Assembly: GCF_000832125.1 (NCBI RefSeq)
Contig: NZ_JPRK01000005.1
Location: 124,001 to 188,000, forward strand
Reading direction: 5' to 3'
DNA from: Flavobacterium hibernum
GTDB taxonomy: Bacteria; Bacteroidota; Bacteroidia; Flavobacteriales; Flavobacteriaceae
Length of the DNA stretch: 64,000 bases
Part shown: piece by piece, positions 34,545 through 43,813 of the stretch
Position numbering within the stretch: position 1 is the first letter of the stretch
How the letters are laid out: each line of letters starts with the position of its first letter
Translations under genes and position numbers: made by a program
The notes under the pieces: generated by a model
Database searches by the model: none
The model's input: the letters and a program-made list of their open reading frames with translations, nothing else
Told to the model about the DNA's origin: nothing

Positions 34545-36668
34545 ATGAAGAATTTTATAACATCTATTATACTTGCGTTTTCGGTCTACGGATTTTCCCA
34601 GACCGAAAAAGAGAAAGATAGCGTTGTCGAAACCTCTATAAACGTTTTAGATGAAATTGTAATTACTAAAAAGAAAGTTTTATATACTCAAAAATCAGAT
34701 CGATTAGTTTTTAATGTAGAAAATAGCATTGTTTCTGAAGGAGGAACTGCTCTCGATGTTTTATCACGCGCTCCGGGTGTTGTGGTGTCTCAGGATGGAG
34801 AATTATCAATTCGTGGACAACAAGGTGTTGGCGTGATGATAAATGGTAAATTAACACAGCTTTCGCAAAAAGAATTGGCTAATTATTTAAAGTCTACAAC
34901 CTCATCAAATATTAAACAAATCGAAGTTATTACAAATCCTTCTTCTAAATATGATGCAACCGGAAAAGCCGGAATTATCAACATTATTTTAAAGAAACCA
35001 AATGCGGGCGGTCTTAAAGGAACTGTTTTTACAAATTATGGAAGAGGTCGAAAAAACAGAACAAATTCTGGTGTAAATCTTAGTTACAACAAGGATAAAT
35101 TTGGCGTTTACGGAAACTACAGCTACACTTTTAGAGGCGAAGAAGAACGCAAAGTATTTGATCAAAATCAATATACAGATAATACTCGCCAGACTATTTC
35201 GACAAAAAATCATCAAACTTCAACGACTGATGAACCGTTGACTTCTAACAATTTTAAAATAGGAACTACTTATGAGGTTTCTCCTAAAACAAATTTAGAA
35301 GTTTATATTGATGCAAAACTTGGACGTTATGAAAATATTGCCAACGGTAGAAATACGTTACTTAATGCATTAGATCAAATACAATTTGATGCTTCGACCT
35401 ATAATGACAGCAAAGAAAAATGGAACGATTATACGTATGCTTTTTCTGGGGTTCATAAATTTAATACGGAAGGAAAAAATATGTCTTTTGATTTTGAATA
35501 TGAAACTTCAAAATTTAGATCAAATCAGTTTCAGAGTGCAAAAAACATTGATCCATCGAGTACAACGAATGTAAATGACAGACGAGGTTATATTCCGTCA
35601 CAATTAAAAGTTTTTACCGGAAAAGTAGACTTTACAAATCCTTTAAAAGAAAAACAATCTATTGAATGGGGATTTAAAGCAAGTGTAAAAAACAATGACA
35701 ATCCTTCGGTTTACGAATATTATGATAACAATCAATGGATTGTTGATCTTAATTCTACGAATCATTTTGAGTATAAAGAACAAATTTATGCGGCTTATGC
35801 CAATTATAAATATCAACTGGAAAATTTTAATATTCAGGGTGGTTTAAGAACTGAATATACTGCGATAAACATTTTACAAAAAACCTTAAATGAAGAGCAT
35901 AAGGATGATTATTTAAAATGGTTTCCAAGTGTTTCATTGAAGTATGAATTAAGTAGTAACCACTCGTTACACGCTTCTTACAGCAAAAGAATAAACAGAC
36001 CAAGCCAATTTGATTTGAATCCGTTTCGTTTTTATGATGATTCGTTTAATTACTCTCAGGGAAATCCAAATTTGGTTCCTGAAATCACTCATTCGACAGA
36101 AATTGGATATGCCTGGAAAAGTGCTTTTATGGCTTCATTGTATTTCAGTAAAACTAAAGATGTTTTTACCGAAGTTTATGTTTATGATCCAGCAACTAAC
36201 ACGACAGTAACGTCGCAAATTAACGTTGACAAATCCTATAATTATGGGGCAAATATTACCAATACAACCGAAATTTATAAATGGTGGTCTGTAAATACTC
36301 TATTTAATATTTTCGAAAATAAATTTATGGGCAATGTTGTGAATACTGATAAAATTGACCCAATTGTAACTCTAAATTTAAGTGTACAAAACTCATTTAC
36401 AATTACTGAAAGCTGGAAAGCCGAAGCAAATGCTCAATACCAATCAAAATCTAATCTTGGTATTTATGAAAGAGATGCATTCTTTGATTTTAGCATCGGA
36501 ATTTCGAAACAGGTATTGTCTAAAAAAGGCAATATAAAACTGAACATTACTGATATTTTTAATACTAATAATTTCCACATCAACTCAGTTATTGCACAAA
36601 CAAGTATCAACAAAAGATATGATCTTGACAACCGCATTGCAACGATTGCCTTTACCTATAGAATCTAA
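34545..36668 (+). CDS. TonB-dependent receptor-like outer-membrane beta-barrel protein
   Basis: 707 aa with signal peptide (residues 1-18, YGFSQ). It has a plug domain (about residues 65-150; LSRAPGVVVSQDGELSIRG, MINGKLTQLS, ITNPSSKYDATGKAGIINI) and a large C-terminal barrel of OMP_b-brl_3 type ending in AFTYRI. Unlike SusC-type receptors it has no N-terminal carboxypeptidase-like repeat. This family is common in Flavobacterium, often beside two-component or peptidase genes; here it stands alone. The substrate is unknown. Confidence 0.85.
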   Translation: MKNFITSIILAFSVYGFSQTEKEKDSVVETSINVLDEIVITKKKVLYTQKSDRLVFNVENSIVSEGGTALDVLSRAPGVVVSQDGELSIRGQQGVGVMINGKLTQLSQKELANYLKSTTSSNIKQIEVITNPSSKYDATGKAGIINIILKKPNAGGLKGTVFTNYGRGRKNRTNSGVNLSYNKDKFGVYGNYSYTFRGEEERKVFDQNQYTDNTRQTISTKNHQTSTTDEPLTSNNFKIGTTYEVSPKTNLEVYIDAKLGRYENIANGRNTLLNALDQIQFDASTYNDSKEKWNDYTYAFSGVHKFNTEGKNMSFDFEYETSKFRSNQFQSAKNIDPSSTTNVNDRRGYIPSQLKVFTGKVDFTNPLKEKQSIEWGFKASVKNNDNPSVYEYYDNNQWIVDLNSTNHFEYKEQIYAAYANYKYQLENFNIQGGLRTEYTAINILQKTLNEEHKDDYLKWFPSVSLKYELSSNHSLHASYSKRINRPSQFDLNPFRFYDDSFNYSQGNPNLVPEITHSTEIGYAWKSAFMASLYFSKTKDVFTEVYVYDPATNTTVTSQINVDKSYNYGANITNTTEIYKWWSVNTLFNIFENKFMGNVVNTDKIDPIVTLNLSVQNSFTITESWKAEANAQYQSKSNLGIYERDAFFDFSIGISKQVLSKKGNIKLNITDIFNTNNFHINSVIAQTSINKRYDLDNRIATIAFTYRI

Positions 36669-36713
36669 TGTTTTTGGATCTTTAGTTTCCTTGTTTTTGT
36701 TTTTTTTTGATGG

Positions 36714-36748
36714 AAAAGAGCCTGTATGTAGTTAACAGGCTCTTTCTG
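36714..36748 (+). terminator. Terminator of the TonB receptor gene
   Basis: AAAGAGCCTGT / ACAGGCTCTTT stem with nine-base loop followed by T-rich sequence. Confidence 0.8.
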
Positions 36749-36836
36749 TTTTTGGTTGATAGATTAATAGACGGCGAAAAATGGCACGCAGATGATGCTG
36801 GTTTAAATGGCTTTATGCTGATTTTTTATTTTACAA

Positions 36837-37020
36837 CGGATTAATCCCGAAGCTTCGGGACTTTGCTACAATATAAATCATTCCTTCGGAATTTTTCTTT
36901 AAGAAGTTCCAGAGGAACAAAACATATTGTAGGGATGGATTTTAATCCATCCTTCGCAAGAAGCTCAATAACGTTGGGCTACCCGCTTTTGAGGGCTTCG
37001 ACTTCGCTCAGCCTGACAAC
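36837..37020. repeat. Composite dispersed repeat region
   Basis: Contains ATCCCGAAGCTTCGGGA, ATTCCTTCGGAA, AGTTCCAGAGGAAC, GGATGGATTTTAATCCATCC and GGCTTCGACTTCGCTCAGCC in a row, most of them short palindromes shared with other intergenic sites. It fills much of the 462-nt gap before the PepSY gene; no gene is seen. Confidence 0.6.
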
Positions 37021-37130
37021 TTTTAATATTAAATTCTTAAACAAGAAAAAGTCTTTTGGAGAATATTACTTCTCACAAAAGACTTTAAAAACTAACTAAC
37101 AAAAAATAACAAATAAAAATCAAACTAGAG

Positions 37131-38297
37131 TTACGCTCTGGTTTTTTGCTTTTTCTTTTTTCCACACCAAATGTAAAATCCTGTAATGGGCAAACTGGCA
37201 CAAATTAAACTTGCCAGGAAATAAATAATCTTAGTTGGTAATCCGCCTACCGCACCAATATGAAGGCTGTAATTGGAACGCATTAACCATTTTGAAAAAC
37301 GTTCGTCACCAATATATTTATGTGATTTTGGAAGCAATTCGAGTGTTTTCGAATCAAAATATAAATCTCTCCAAACGCCTTTATACATATCTGTACATAC
37401 ATAAAAATCTTCTTTTGGATCATCTGGAAAATGAATAATAACGGCTTCTTTATTTTCCTTGGCGATTTCTGTTCGTACTTTCTTCCAAAGAAAATCGGCA
37501 GCAGCCAGCTTATCCATTTGTTGTTTGGATAAAGTATCTTTTTTAACCGCAACAACTTGTTCTTTTTTATCTTTTTCGTCGGTCCAACCACCACTAATCC
37601 AATAAGTACTTTCTCGCAACCAATGAAAGCTCATTAACATTCCGGTAAAAGCAATAAGCATTGCTAAAATCAACGTATAAAACCCCATAACGTTATGCAA
37701 ATCATAATTCAGACGTTTAAATTTGGCATCCCATTTTATTTTAAAACTACTATTTCTGGTTGTTTTATTCCACTTTTTAGGAAACCACAGTATAAGTCCG
37801 CTTATTAATAAAAGGAAGAAAATAAAGGTTGCCCAAGCTGTTATTTGCGAACCAATTTCCCGATCGAGCCAAAGATTACGATGTCCTTCATCCATTATAT
37901 GAAAAAAGTCCTCATGGTCTACCATTCCTGTAATTTTACCGTTATACGGATTTACATAAATCAGCGAATCCGATTCGATATCGACTTTAATTGATTTATC
38001 TAAACCATTATACCAAACTCCATGAATTTCTTTATTGGGTAATACTTTTTGAACTGCTGCATAAATTTGTGAAGGCGGTAATAATTTGTCCGGACTTTGA
38101 GCTTCTACATTTAAATATGGCGATGTTAGTTCTTTTATTTCGTGTTCGAAAACTAAAATGCAACCCGTTATTGCCATGATAACTACTATTATTCCTGATC
38201 CCAATCCGAGCCATAAATGCAGCCAGGCATTGATTTTACTAAAACGTGATTTTCCTTTATTGGGTGGTTTACTTGAACGGCTTTTAAAAATATTCAT
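37131..38297 (-). CDS. PepSY-associated membrane protein (iron-uptake reductase-like)
   Basis: 388 aa from the ATG at 38297 (MNIFKSRSSKPPNKGKSRFS), chosen because the preceding 25 codons are unlike the family. Four transmembrane segments: near residues 27-50 (LWLGLGSGIIVVIMAITGCI), 160-185, 215-240 and 350-375, with a periplasmic PepSY region between the first two and a second one later. The family is linked to siderophore and heme uptake and may reduce or handle ferric ligands. It is last in a likely three-gene operon behind a TonB receptor and a DUF4374 lipoprotein. Confidence 0.82.
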   Translation of the reverse strand: MNIFKSRSSKPPNKGKSRFSKINAWLHLWLGLGSGIIVVIMAITGCILVFEHEIKELTSPYLNVEAQSPDKLLPPSQIYAAVQKVLPNKEIHGVWYNGLDKSIKVDIESDSLIYVNPYNGKITGMVDHEDFFHIMDEGHRNLWLDREIGSQITAWATFIFFLLLISGLILWFPKKWNKTTRNSSFKIKWDAKFKRLNYDLHNVMGFYTLILAMLIAFTGMLMSFHWLRESTYWISGGWTDEKDKKEQVVAVKKDTLSKQQMDKLAAADFLWKKVRTEIAKENKEAVIIHFPDDPKEDFYVCTDMYKGVWRDLYFDSKTLELLPKSHKYIGDERFSKWLMRSNYSLHIGAVGGLPTKIIYFLASLICASLPITGFYIWCGKKKKQKTRA

Positions 38298-38393
38298 TGA
38301 AATTAGTATTTGAAAAACAACATTAGATTGATATATAAAAAATGGCTTAAGGATTATTGTATAACACCTCAAGCCATTTTAGAATGTATTTAT

Positions 38394-39638
38394 TTAGTAA
38401 GTCAATTTACCAATTGCCGGTAAATAAAGACCTTCTTTGATAAGTGCTCCGGCTTTTGCTGTACCTGTTGCAATATCTATTTGATAAACACGTGCCTGAT
38501 CTCCAGTTACAAAACTTTTGTATGCTTTTCCGTTTTCAACAAATAAACTTCCTAAACCAAAAAACTCATCTCCACCGTGATTTGGTAATCCTGTTACTTC
38601 TAAAACTGTTTTAGCCGATAGATCAAGAATTGCAGATTTGAAAAGTGTATTTGTTCTAAGGAAACTGTAAACTGGACTAACTGCGTCTATGGTATTAGGA
38701 ATATAAGAAATGAAAACTTTTTCTCCTCCTAATGGGTATGCAGCCAAAACTTTTCCTTTTAATGAACTTGCTTCAAGATCAAAAAAGTATCCCGGATCAA
38801 ACTTTGCATCTCCTTTTTTAATACGTAAAACTCCAGATGAAACTGCTGTAACTGGGTAACCACCAGCGCGAGCATTAGACGAAAATGTATAAATGTCTCC
38901 AGACTCTGTTTGTACAATTCCGGTATTAGTATAATACATTCCAATAGCAGCTGTTCTAGTGTCTTTTATTGTAGTCACATAATCTAAAGAAGGATATTTG
39001 TAGATTCTCACAATAGCATCAGATGATAATACTTTGTTTGTTCCATCAGATACATCTTTGATATAAACCGGAACAAAAAGTTTGTCTCCAGAAACTGCAG
39101 CTCCTGTTGGCCAGTACAATACTTTTTTATTATCTGGTGAAACTGTAAAGTCGTTGAATTTTCGACCATCAATAGCAACTGTTGTAGGGTTGTAAATCAT
39201 CAATTCATAATCAGATGAACTACCGTCCCATGTCGCACCAATATTGATCATTTTTTTATCATCTGTATAACCTACAGCATAAGATGATTCGAAAGAAAGT
39301 TTATCTCCGGCTACTAATTTTCCAGCACTATTAAGATGATATGAAACTGATCCTTCATCTCCGGTAGTTAATGCAAAAAATGTGTTATTTACCGGAAAAC
39401 AACTTCCATCCTTTTCTATTCCTACTCCTTTTGCACTAATTTCTCCAATCATTAATTGATCTGTAGAATTAAAATCTAATATATACTGAGTATAATCGGC
39501 CAACCAATAAGATGCAACGTATTTAGTACCATTTACTGCTGGTGTTTCGTCTTTTGCAGCATCGTCACTGCTACATGAAAAAATAGTTACTGACAGAAAA
39601 GCCAATGCAAAGCATTTTGCGAATTTGTTTACAAACAT
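38394..39638 (-). CDS. DUF4374 lipoprotein of an iron-uptake cluster
   Basis: 414 aa with lipoprotein signal VTIFSCSSDD (C22). The mature protein is a likely beta-propeller type with repeated strands (YVASYWLADYTQYILDF, VLYWPTGAAVSGDKLFVPVY). Matches DUF4374, found in Bacteroidetes next to TonB siderophore receptors and PepSY proteins. It is probably a surface or periplasmic ligand-binding partner of the receptor upstream; the ligand is unproven. The gap to the receptor gene is 35 nt, supporting an operon. Confidence 0.82.
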   Translation of the reverse strand: MFVNKFAKCFALAFLSVTIFSCSSDDAAKDETPAVNGTKYVASYWLADYTQYILDFNSTDQLMIGEISAKGVGIEKDGSCFPVNNTFFALTTGDEGSVSYHLNSAGKLVAGDKLSFESSYAVGYTDDKKMINIGATWDGSSSDYELMIYNPTTVAIDGRKFNDFTVSPDNKKVLYWPTGAAVSGDKLFVPVYIKDVSDGTNKVLSSDAIVRIYKYPSLDYVTTIKDTRTAAIGMYYTNTGIVQTESGDIYTFSSNARAGGYPVTAVSSGVLRIKKGDAKFDPGYFFDLEASSLKGKVLAAYPLGGEKVFISYIPNTIDAVSPVYSFLRTNTLFKSAILDLSAKTVLEVTGLPNHGGDEFFGLGSLFVENGKAYKSFVTGDQARVYQIDIATGTAKAGALIKEGLYLPAIGKLTY

Positions 39639-39673
39639 GATTATAATTATTTAAGGGTTATTATTAATTTTAG

Positions 39674-42022
39674 TTATTGAAGAAAGTACCTGAACTTAAC
39701 CGAAAAAGCTCGTCCCGGTTTTTGTACTTTAAAGTAGTCGTACACTTTTACATCTGTAATATTTCGGCATTCAAAAGCCAGATTGTATTTCCCATTTAAA
39801 AAAGAATAGGCAATCATAGCGTTTTCGGTAAATTGTTCCGGAATTGCTTTTTTAGTTTCTAAGCTTCCTAAAACTGGCCAAGTCAGATAAAATGCGTCGA
39901 TGTAGTTTGCACTCACATTTAGCGTAAGTCTGTCGCCTTGATATTTGACGTTTTTAAAATTAAAAGTCAAATCAGCATTTCCGTAAAAAATGGGAACGTT
40001 TGGCAATTGTGCGTCATATAATGCATCTGGGCTAGTTGTTCCTGCTTTGTATTTGTTTTTGTTGAGACTTTTTTGGTATGTCCCGTTGATTTCAAAATTG
40101 ATTAAATCTTTGTATCCGTATCTAAAAACTCCGTCAACACCTGTTATTTGTACATTTTGCAGATTTTCGAAAACTGTTTTATCTCCGTCTTGTCTCTCAC
40201 GAATAAAGTCTTTGGCTTCTCTGTAGATCAAGCTTGTCTCGGCACTAAATTGGTTTTTACTTTTTTGGGTAAGAAACGCTAGACCAAGATTTGCATTATC
40301 GCTACTTTCGGGTTTAAGACCTATATTACTGTTTATTGTTAATCCGTCGCCGAGCATTTCTGTAGCCGATGGTAAACGGTAAGCATGCTCATAAGATCCT
40401 TTTATCTGAAGTTTATCCGTTAAATAATATGCGGATGTGGCTCCATATCCGTAATTTGTAGATGACGATGATTGTGTTATACTATTTGCAATCATCTCTG
40501 TAGATAAATCGAACATTTTACCAAAGCCGGAAATAGCCAATCGATTATCGAGACCGCTAAAATTGTAGCTTAATCCTAAAATGTTTTTATTAATAGTAGG
40601 CTCACCAAGTTCAACTACTTTTAAATATTCATTTGTCGCTTTTCTTTTATAACCTAAATAAGAATAATTTAACGCAACGGAGTGTTGGTCGCTTACTTGA
40701 TATTTTAGATTTGTTGTTACTTGCGAATTGAATTCATCATAAACATAAATTGTTTTGTCTCCCAATTCTCCTTTATCATTGGCTCCGGCAAATTGTCTGT
40801 ACACGTAATTTCCTGTCCAGTCGTAAACTCTTGATGATGTATCTACTGAACGATTGTTGACTAAAGCATAAGTTGTATTGATATTTAATGATAGTCCTTT
40901 GGTAAAAAGATCGCTCTTTTTAAATTTTAAAGACGTAATAACACTTTCACTATCTGTAAATGCTTGCCCAACTACTTTTTGCATTGTTCTTCCTTGCTGA
41001 ATTTCTTTCTTATTTCCGGCAACAGCAAAACCAACAAGTAGATAATCTGCAAAGCTTTTGTTTTTAAATCCAGCTTCGGCCATTATTGTTCCAGATTTAT
41101 AGCCATCGTGAAAATGTTTATACTTCTGCTCCGGCAAAAATTTTGAGGTGTTTTTATCTACAACGCTTACATCTACTTTATAATCGTTGTCTGAGTAATT
41201 TGCAAAAGCATTAATGTTAGCAATAAATCCGTCGCGACCAGAAAACCTGGTATTGATTGCTGCTCTGTGTGTATTGAATGAACCGTAACTGTATGAAGCA
41301 TCTATGTAACGATTTACATTTTTATTGGTTACAATATTCACCGCTCCACCCAAAGCATCTGCGCCTAACTCGATTGGAACAACCCCTTTGTAAACATCAA
41401 TTCTTTCGGCCATGTTTACTGGAATATTATTTAGCGTAAGTGCAGAACCATAACTATCCATTGGCACTCCGTCTAGAAAAAATTTAACCTGATTGCCTGA
41501 AAATCCATTTAATGAAAAATTAAAAGCAGATCCTAATCCTCCATATTCACGAATACGAACTCCTGTTGTTTTGTTCAATACCTGATTTAAATCGGCAGAA
41601 GTATTGTATGTTTTTTTAAGATCTACAGAAGTAATGTTGTATGCCTGCTCTCGCGCTCTTTGCACTTTAGATTTTCCTTTTACAGCAACTTCGTTTAAGG
41701 TTGCCATATCTTCTTCCATTGTAATATTTTGCGTTGGCTTTCCTCCTTGTTTTAAAAAGATTGCTGTTTCTGTGGTTTTAAAACCAACATGAGTAATCAA
41801 TAAAACATAATCGCCAGCCTCGGCACTAATTTTATATTCTCCTTTACTATTTGTTAGTATAGCATATGTTGTTCCTTTTAAGGCCACCGAAACTCCTTCG
41901 GCCGGTTTACCAAGATTTGTTAAAATAATCCCTGTTAAGGTTACTTTACTTTTTTGTGAGTATCCTTGAAGTGAAGTAAAAAAAATCGCAATCAAGAGCA
42001 TTAATCTATTTATTTGCATCAT
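39674..42022 (-). CDS. TonB-dependent siderophore-type receptor with carboxypeptidase-like N-domain
   Basis: 782 aa: signal peptide (about residues 1-22, LQGYSQ), carboxypeptidase-regulatory-like beta-sandwich (about 25-105; KPAEGVSVALKGTTYAILTN), plug (about 115-225; DVYKGVVPIELGADALGGAVNI) and a 22-strand barrel with C-terminal FSVKFRYFLQ. The order receptor, DUF4374 lipoprotein, PepSY protein is the usual Bacteroidetes set for siderophore or heme uptake. A Fur-like palindrome lies upstream. Ligand unknown. Confidence 0.88.
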   Translation of the reverse strand: MMQINRLMLLIAIFFTSLQGYSQKSKVTLTGIILTNLGKPAEGVSVALKGTTYAILTNSKGEYKISAEAGDYVLLITHVGFKTTETAIFLKQGGKPTQNITMEEDMATLNEVAVKGKSKVQRAREQAYNITSVDLKKTYNTSADLNQVLNKTTGVRIREYGGLGSAFNFSLNGFSGNQVKFFLDGVPMDSYGSALTLNNIPVNMAERIDVYKGVVPIELGADALGGAVNIVTNKNVNRYIDASYSYGSFNTHRAAINTRFSGRDGFIANINAFANYSDNDYKVDVSVVDKNTSKFLPEQKYKHFHDGYKSGTIMAEAGFKNKSFADYLLVGFAVAGNKKEIQQGRTMQKVVGQAFTDSESVITSLKFKKSDLFTKGLSLNINTTYALVNNRSVDTSSRVYDWTGNYVYRQFAGANDKGELGDKTIYVYDEFNSQVTTNLKYQVSDQHSVALNYSYLGYKRKATNEYLKVVELGEPTINKNILGLSYNFSGLDNRLAISGFGKMFDLSTEMIANSITQSSSSTNYGYGATSAYYLTDKLQIKGSYEHAYRLPSATEMLGDGLTINSNIGLKPESSDNANLGLAFLTQKSKNQFSAETSLIYREAKDFIRERQDGDKTVFENLQNVQITGVDGVFRYGYKDLINFEINGTYQKSLNKNKYKAGTTSPDALYDAQLPNVPIFYGNADLTFNFKNVKYQGDRLTLNVSANYIDAFYLTWPVLGSLETKKAIPEQFTENAMIAYSFLNGKYNLAFECRNITDVKVYDYFKVQKPGRAFSVKFRYFLQ

Positions 42023-42090
42023 TTAAGTTTGGTTTGAAAATTAAATTGGCAACAAAATTAGGCTCTTCAAAGAGTTTTTCCAAACTATTT

Positions 42091-42107
42091 TTAATTATTC
42101 TAAATAA
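42091..42107. promoter_or_regulatory. Possible Fur-like operator upstream of the iron cluster
   Basis: TTAATTATTCTAAATAA is 12/17 self-complementary and resembles AT-rich Fur-box halves (TTATTTAGAATAA on the minus strand). It lies 69 nt upstream of the receptor start. Chance occurrence in AT-rich DNA cannot be excluded. Confidence 0.3.
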
Positions 42108-42260
42108 GGATAGTAATTAACTGTATAACCGAGAAATCAATAAAAAAATTTAACATCCTTAGTAAATAATTAACTTAAACTTAAGATCAGCTTAAAATTT
42201 ACTATTCGAAAAGTTAAAACATTCAAGCATTATTTTCTTAAAAGCTAAAAAAAAGAGCAC

Positions 42261-42298
42261 AAAAAAGCCCGATTATCAAATAAGCGGGCTTAAAAAAA
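42261..42298 (-). terminator. Terminator of the PLP decarboxylase gene
   Basis: AAGCCCG / CGGGCTT stem with flanking A and T runs, 13 nt after the decarboxylase stop on the minus strand and upstream of the receptor promoter. Confidence 0.75.
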
Positions 42299-42310
42299 AG
42301 TATTTTTCTC

Positions 42311-43720
42311 TTATATTTCTAAATCTAAAATAGTCTCTTTAAGTTCTTCTATAACAATTTTAACATCATTTTCTGTTGTACGCCAATTGACAAACGAAGC
42401 TCTAATTCCTTTTCGGTTCTGATATACGGTTGGCGTCATAAAAACCTTTCCTCTGTCGTTTAAAGTTGTCAAAAACTCACTTACTTTTTCTTGATTATGA
42501 TCTCCTTTTAAAGTAAAACAAACATTATTGAGATGAATTGGAGCCAATATTTCAAAATTATCATCTTCAATAAGTGCATTTCCAAAATGTAGAGCCAGCA
42601 ATGTACTATTTTCTACAATATCCTGAAAACCTTCTCTTCCGTATGCCAACAAAGAAAACCAAACTGGCAATGCTCTTAAACGGCGAGAATTTTCAGGCAC
42701 TACATTCAAGTAATTAAAATTTTCTAACGGATTTCCTAAATATGGCGCGTTCGAATTCTGAAAAGATTCTATTTGAAGATTCAAATGCTCTTTTTTTACT
42801 AAATAAAAAGCACTTTCATAAGGTACATTTAACCATTTATGACAATCAATTGTAATACTATCTGCTCCTTCCCATCCTTCTACAAGATGTTTGAATTTTT
42901 CTGAAACTGCTGCAAATCCACCAAAAGCAGCATCGATATGCCACCAGAAATTATATTTCTTTCTTAATCTCGAAATCGCTTTAAAATCATCAAAATCAGC
43001 AGTATTTACAGTTCCGGCACTCGAAATTAATATAAATGGCTTTCCGTTTAAATTTTGAATGTTTTTTTCTAAATCAGCAATATCAATAGCTTCACGATTA
43101 CCTTCAATGGTTTTAATTGTGGTGTAATTGTTACTTCCTATTCCTAACATCGATAAGGTTTTAATTGATGAGGAATGAGGTGTTGCGGTTAGAATATTAA
43201 TGGTTTCAGAAATTCCATTTTTGGCAAAATCTTTCCCCAATTGAGCTCCGAACCATTGTCTTGCAACTCCCAAACAGGTAAAATTTGACATTGTTGCACC
43301 AGTTACAAATCCGCCCGAAAATGATGTTGGTAATTCTAATAGTTGCAATAATAGATTAATTGTTTCAAATTCTATTAAAGCTGAATTTCCTCCTTGTGAT
43401 TTGATCGATTGAGCATTTTGATCGTAAACTGAAGCCAGCCAATCGCCTACAATCGAAGCTGGAGTTGAACCTCCGGTTACAAAACCTAAATATCTTGGCC
43501 CGGGAGAAGCAACCATTAATGGCGCTAGTCGTTCTTTAAATTCTTCTAATGTACCTAATGCGCCTAAACCTAATTGGTTTAATTCTCGTATTGTATCAAT
43601 CGATTCTTTGTTGGAAGTTGGAATATTCTCAAGATTATTCAAGAAATCAATTCCTTGTTGTTTTGCTTTTTCTAAAATATTTTCAATATGGTCTAAATCG
43701 TGCTGAAGTGCTGAATTCAT
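42311..43720 (-). CDS. Pyridoxal-dependent (group II) amino acid decarboxylase
   Basis: 469 aa fold-type I PLP enzyme. The cofactor lysine is in TIDCHKWLNVPYES (near residue 294), the PLP-stacking histidine near TATPHSSSIKTL, and the aspartate in HIDAAFGGFA. The sequence is close to the aromatic-L-amino-acid/glutamate decarboxylase group, but substrate cannot be decided. It is followed downstream by its own terminator, and the symporter gene lies directly upstream on the same strand (93 nt), suggesting uptake and decarboxylation of the same amino acid. Confidence 0.87.
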   Translation of the reverse strand: MNSALQHDLDHIENILEKAKQQGIDFLNNLENIPTSNKESIDTIRELNQLGLGALGTLEEFKERLAPLMVASPGPRYLGFVTGGSTPASIVGDWLASVYDQNAQSIKSQGGNSALIEFETINLLLQLLELPTSFSGGFVTGATMSNFTCLGVARQWFGAQLGKDFAKNGISETINILTATPHSSSIKTLSMLGIGSNNYTTIKTIEGNREAIDIADLEKNIQNLNGKPFILISSAGTVNTADFDDFKAISRLRKKYNFWWHIDAAFGGFAAVSEKFKHLVEGWEGADSITIDCHKWLNVPYESAFYLVKKEHLNLQIESFQNSNAPYLGNPLENFNYLNVVPENSRRLRALPVWFSLLAYGREGFQDIVENSTLLALHFGNALIEDDNFEILAPIHLNNVCFTLKGDHNQEKVSEFLTTLNDRGKVFMTPTVYQNRKGIRASFVNWRTTENDVKIVIEELKETILDLEI

Positions 43721-43813
43721 TATATCTATCTTAATGCTTATGCATAATCTTTGTACAGAAAGATCTTCTAGATTATGCAGATTTATACTTATTTTATTTG
43801 TGCTGAGTAATTG

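Noticed and set aside
42023..42260. Cobalamin riboswitch before the TonB receptor
   Set aside because: No B12-box (GCCACTG) or long structured leader could be found.
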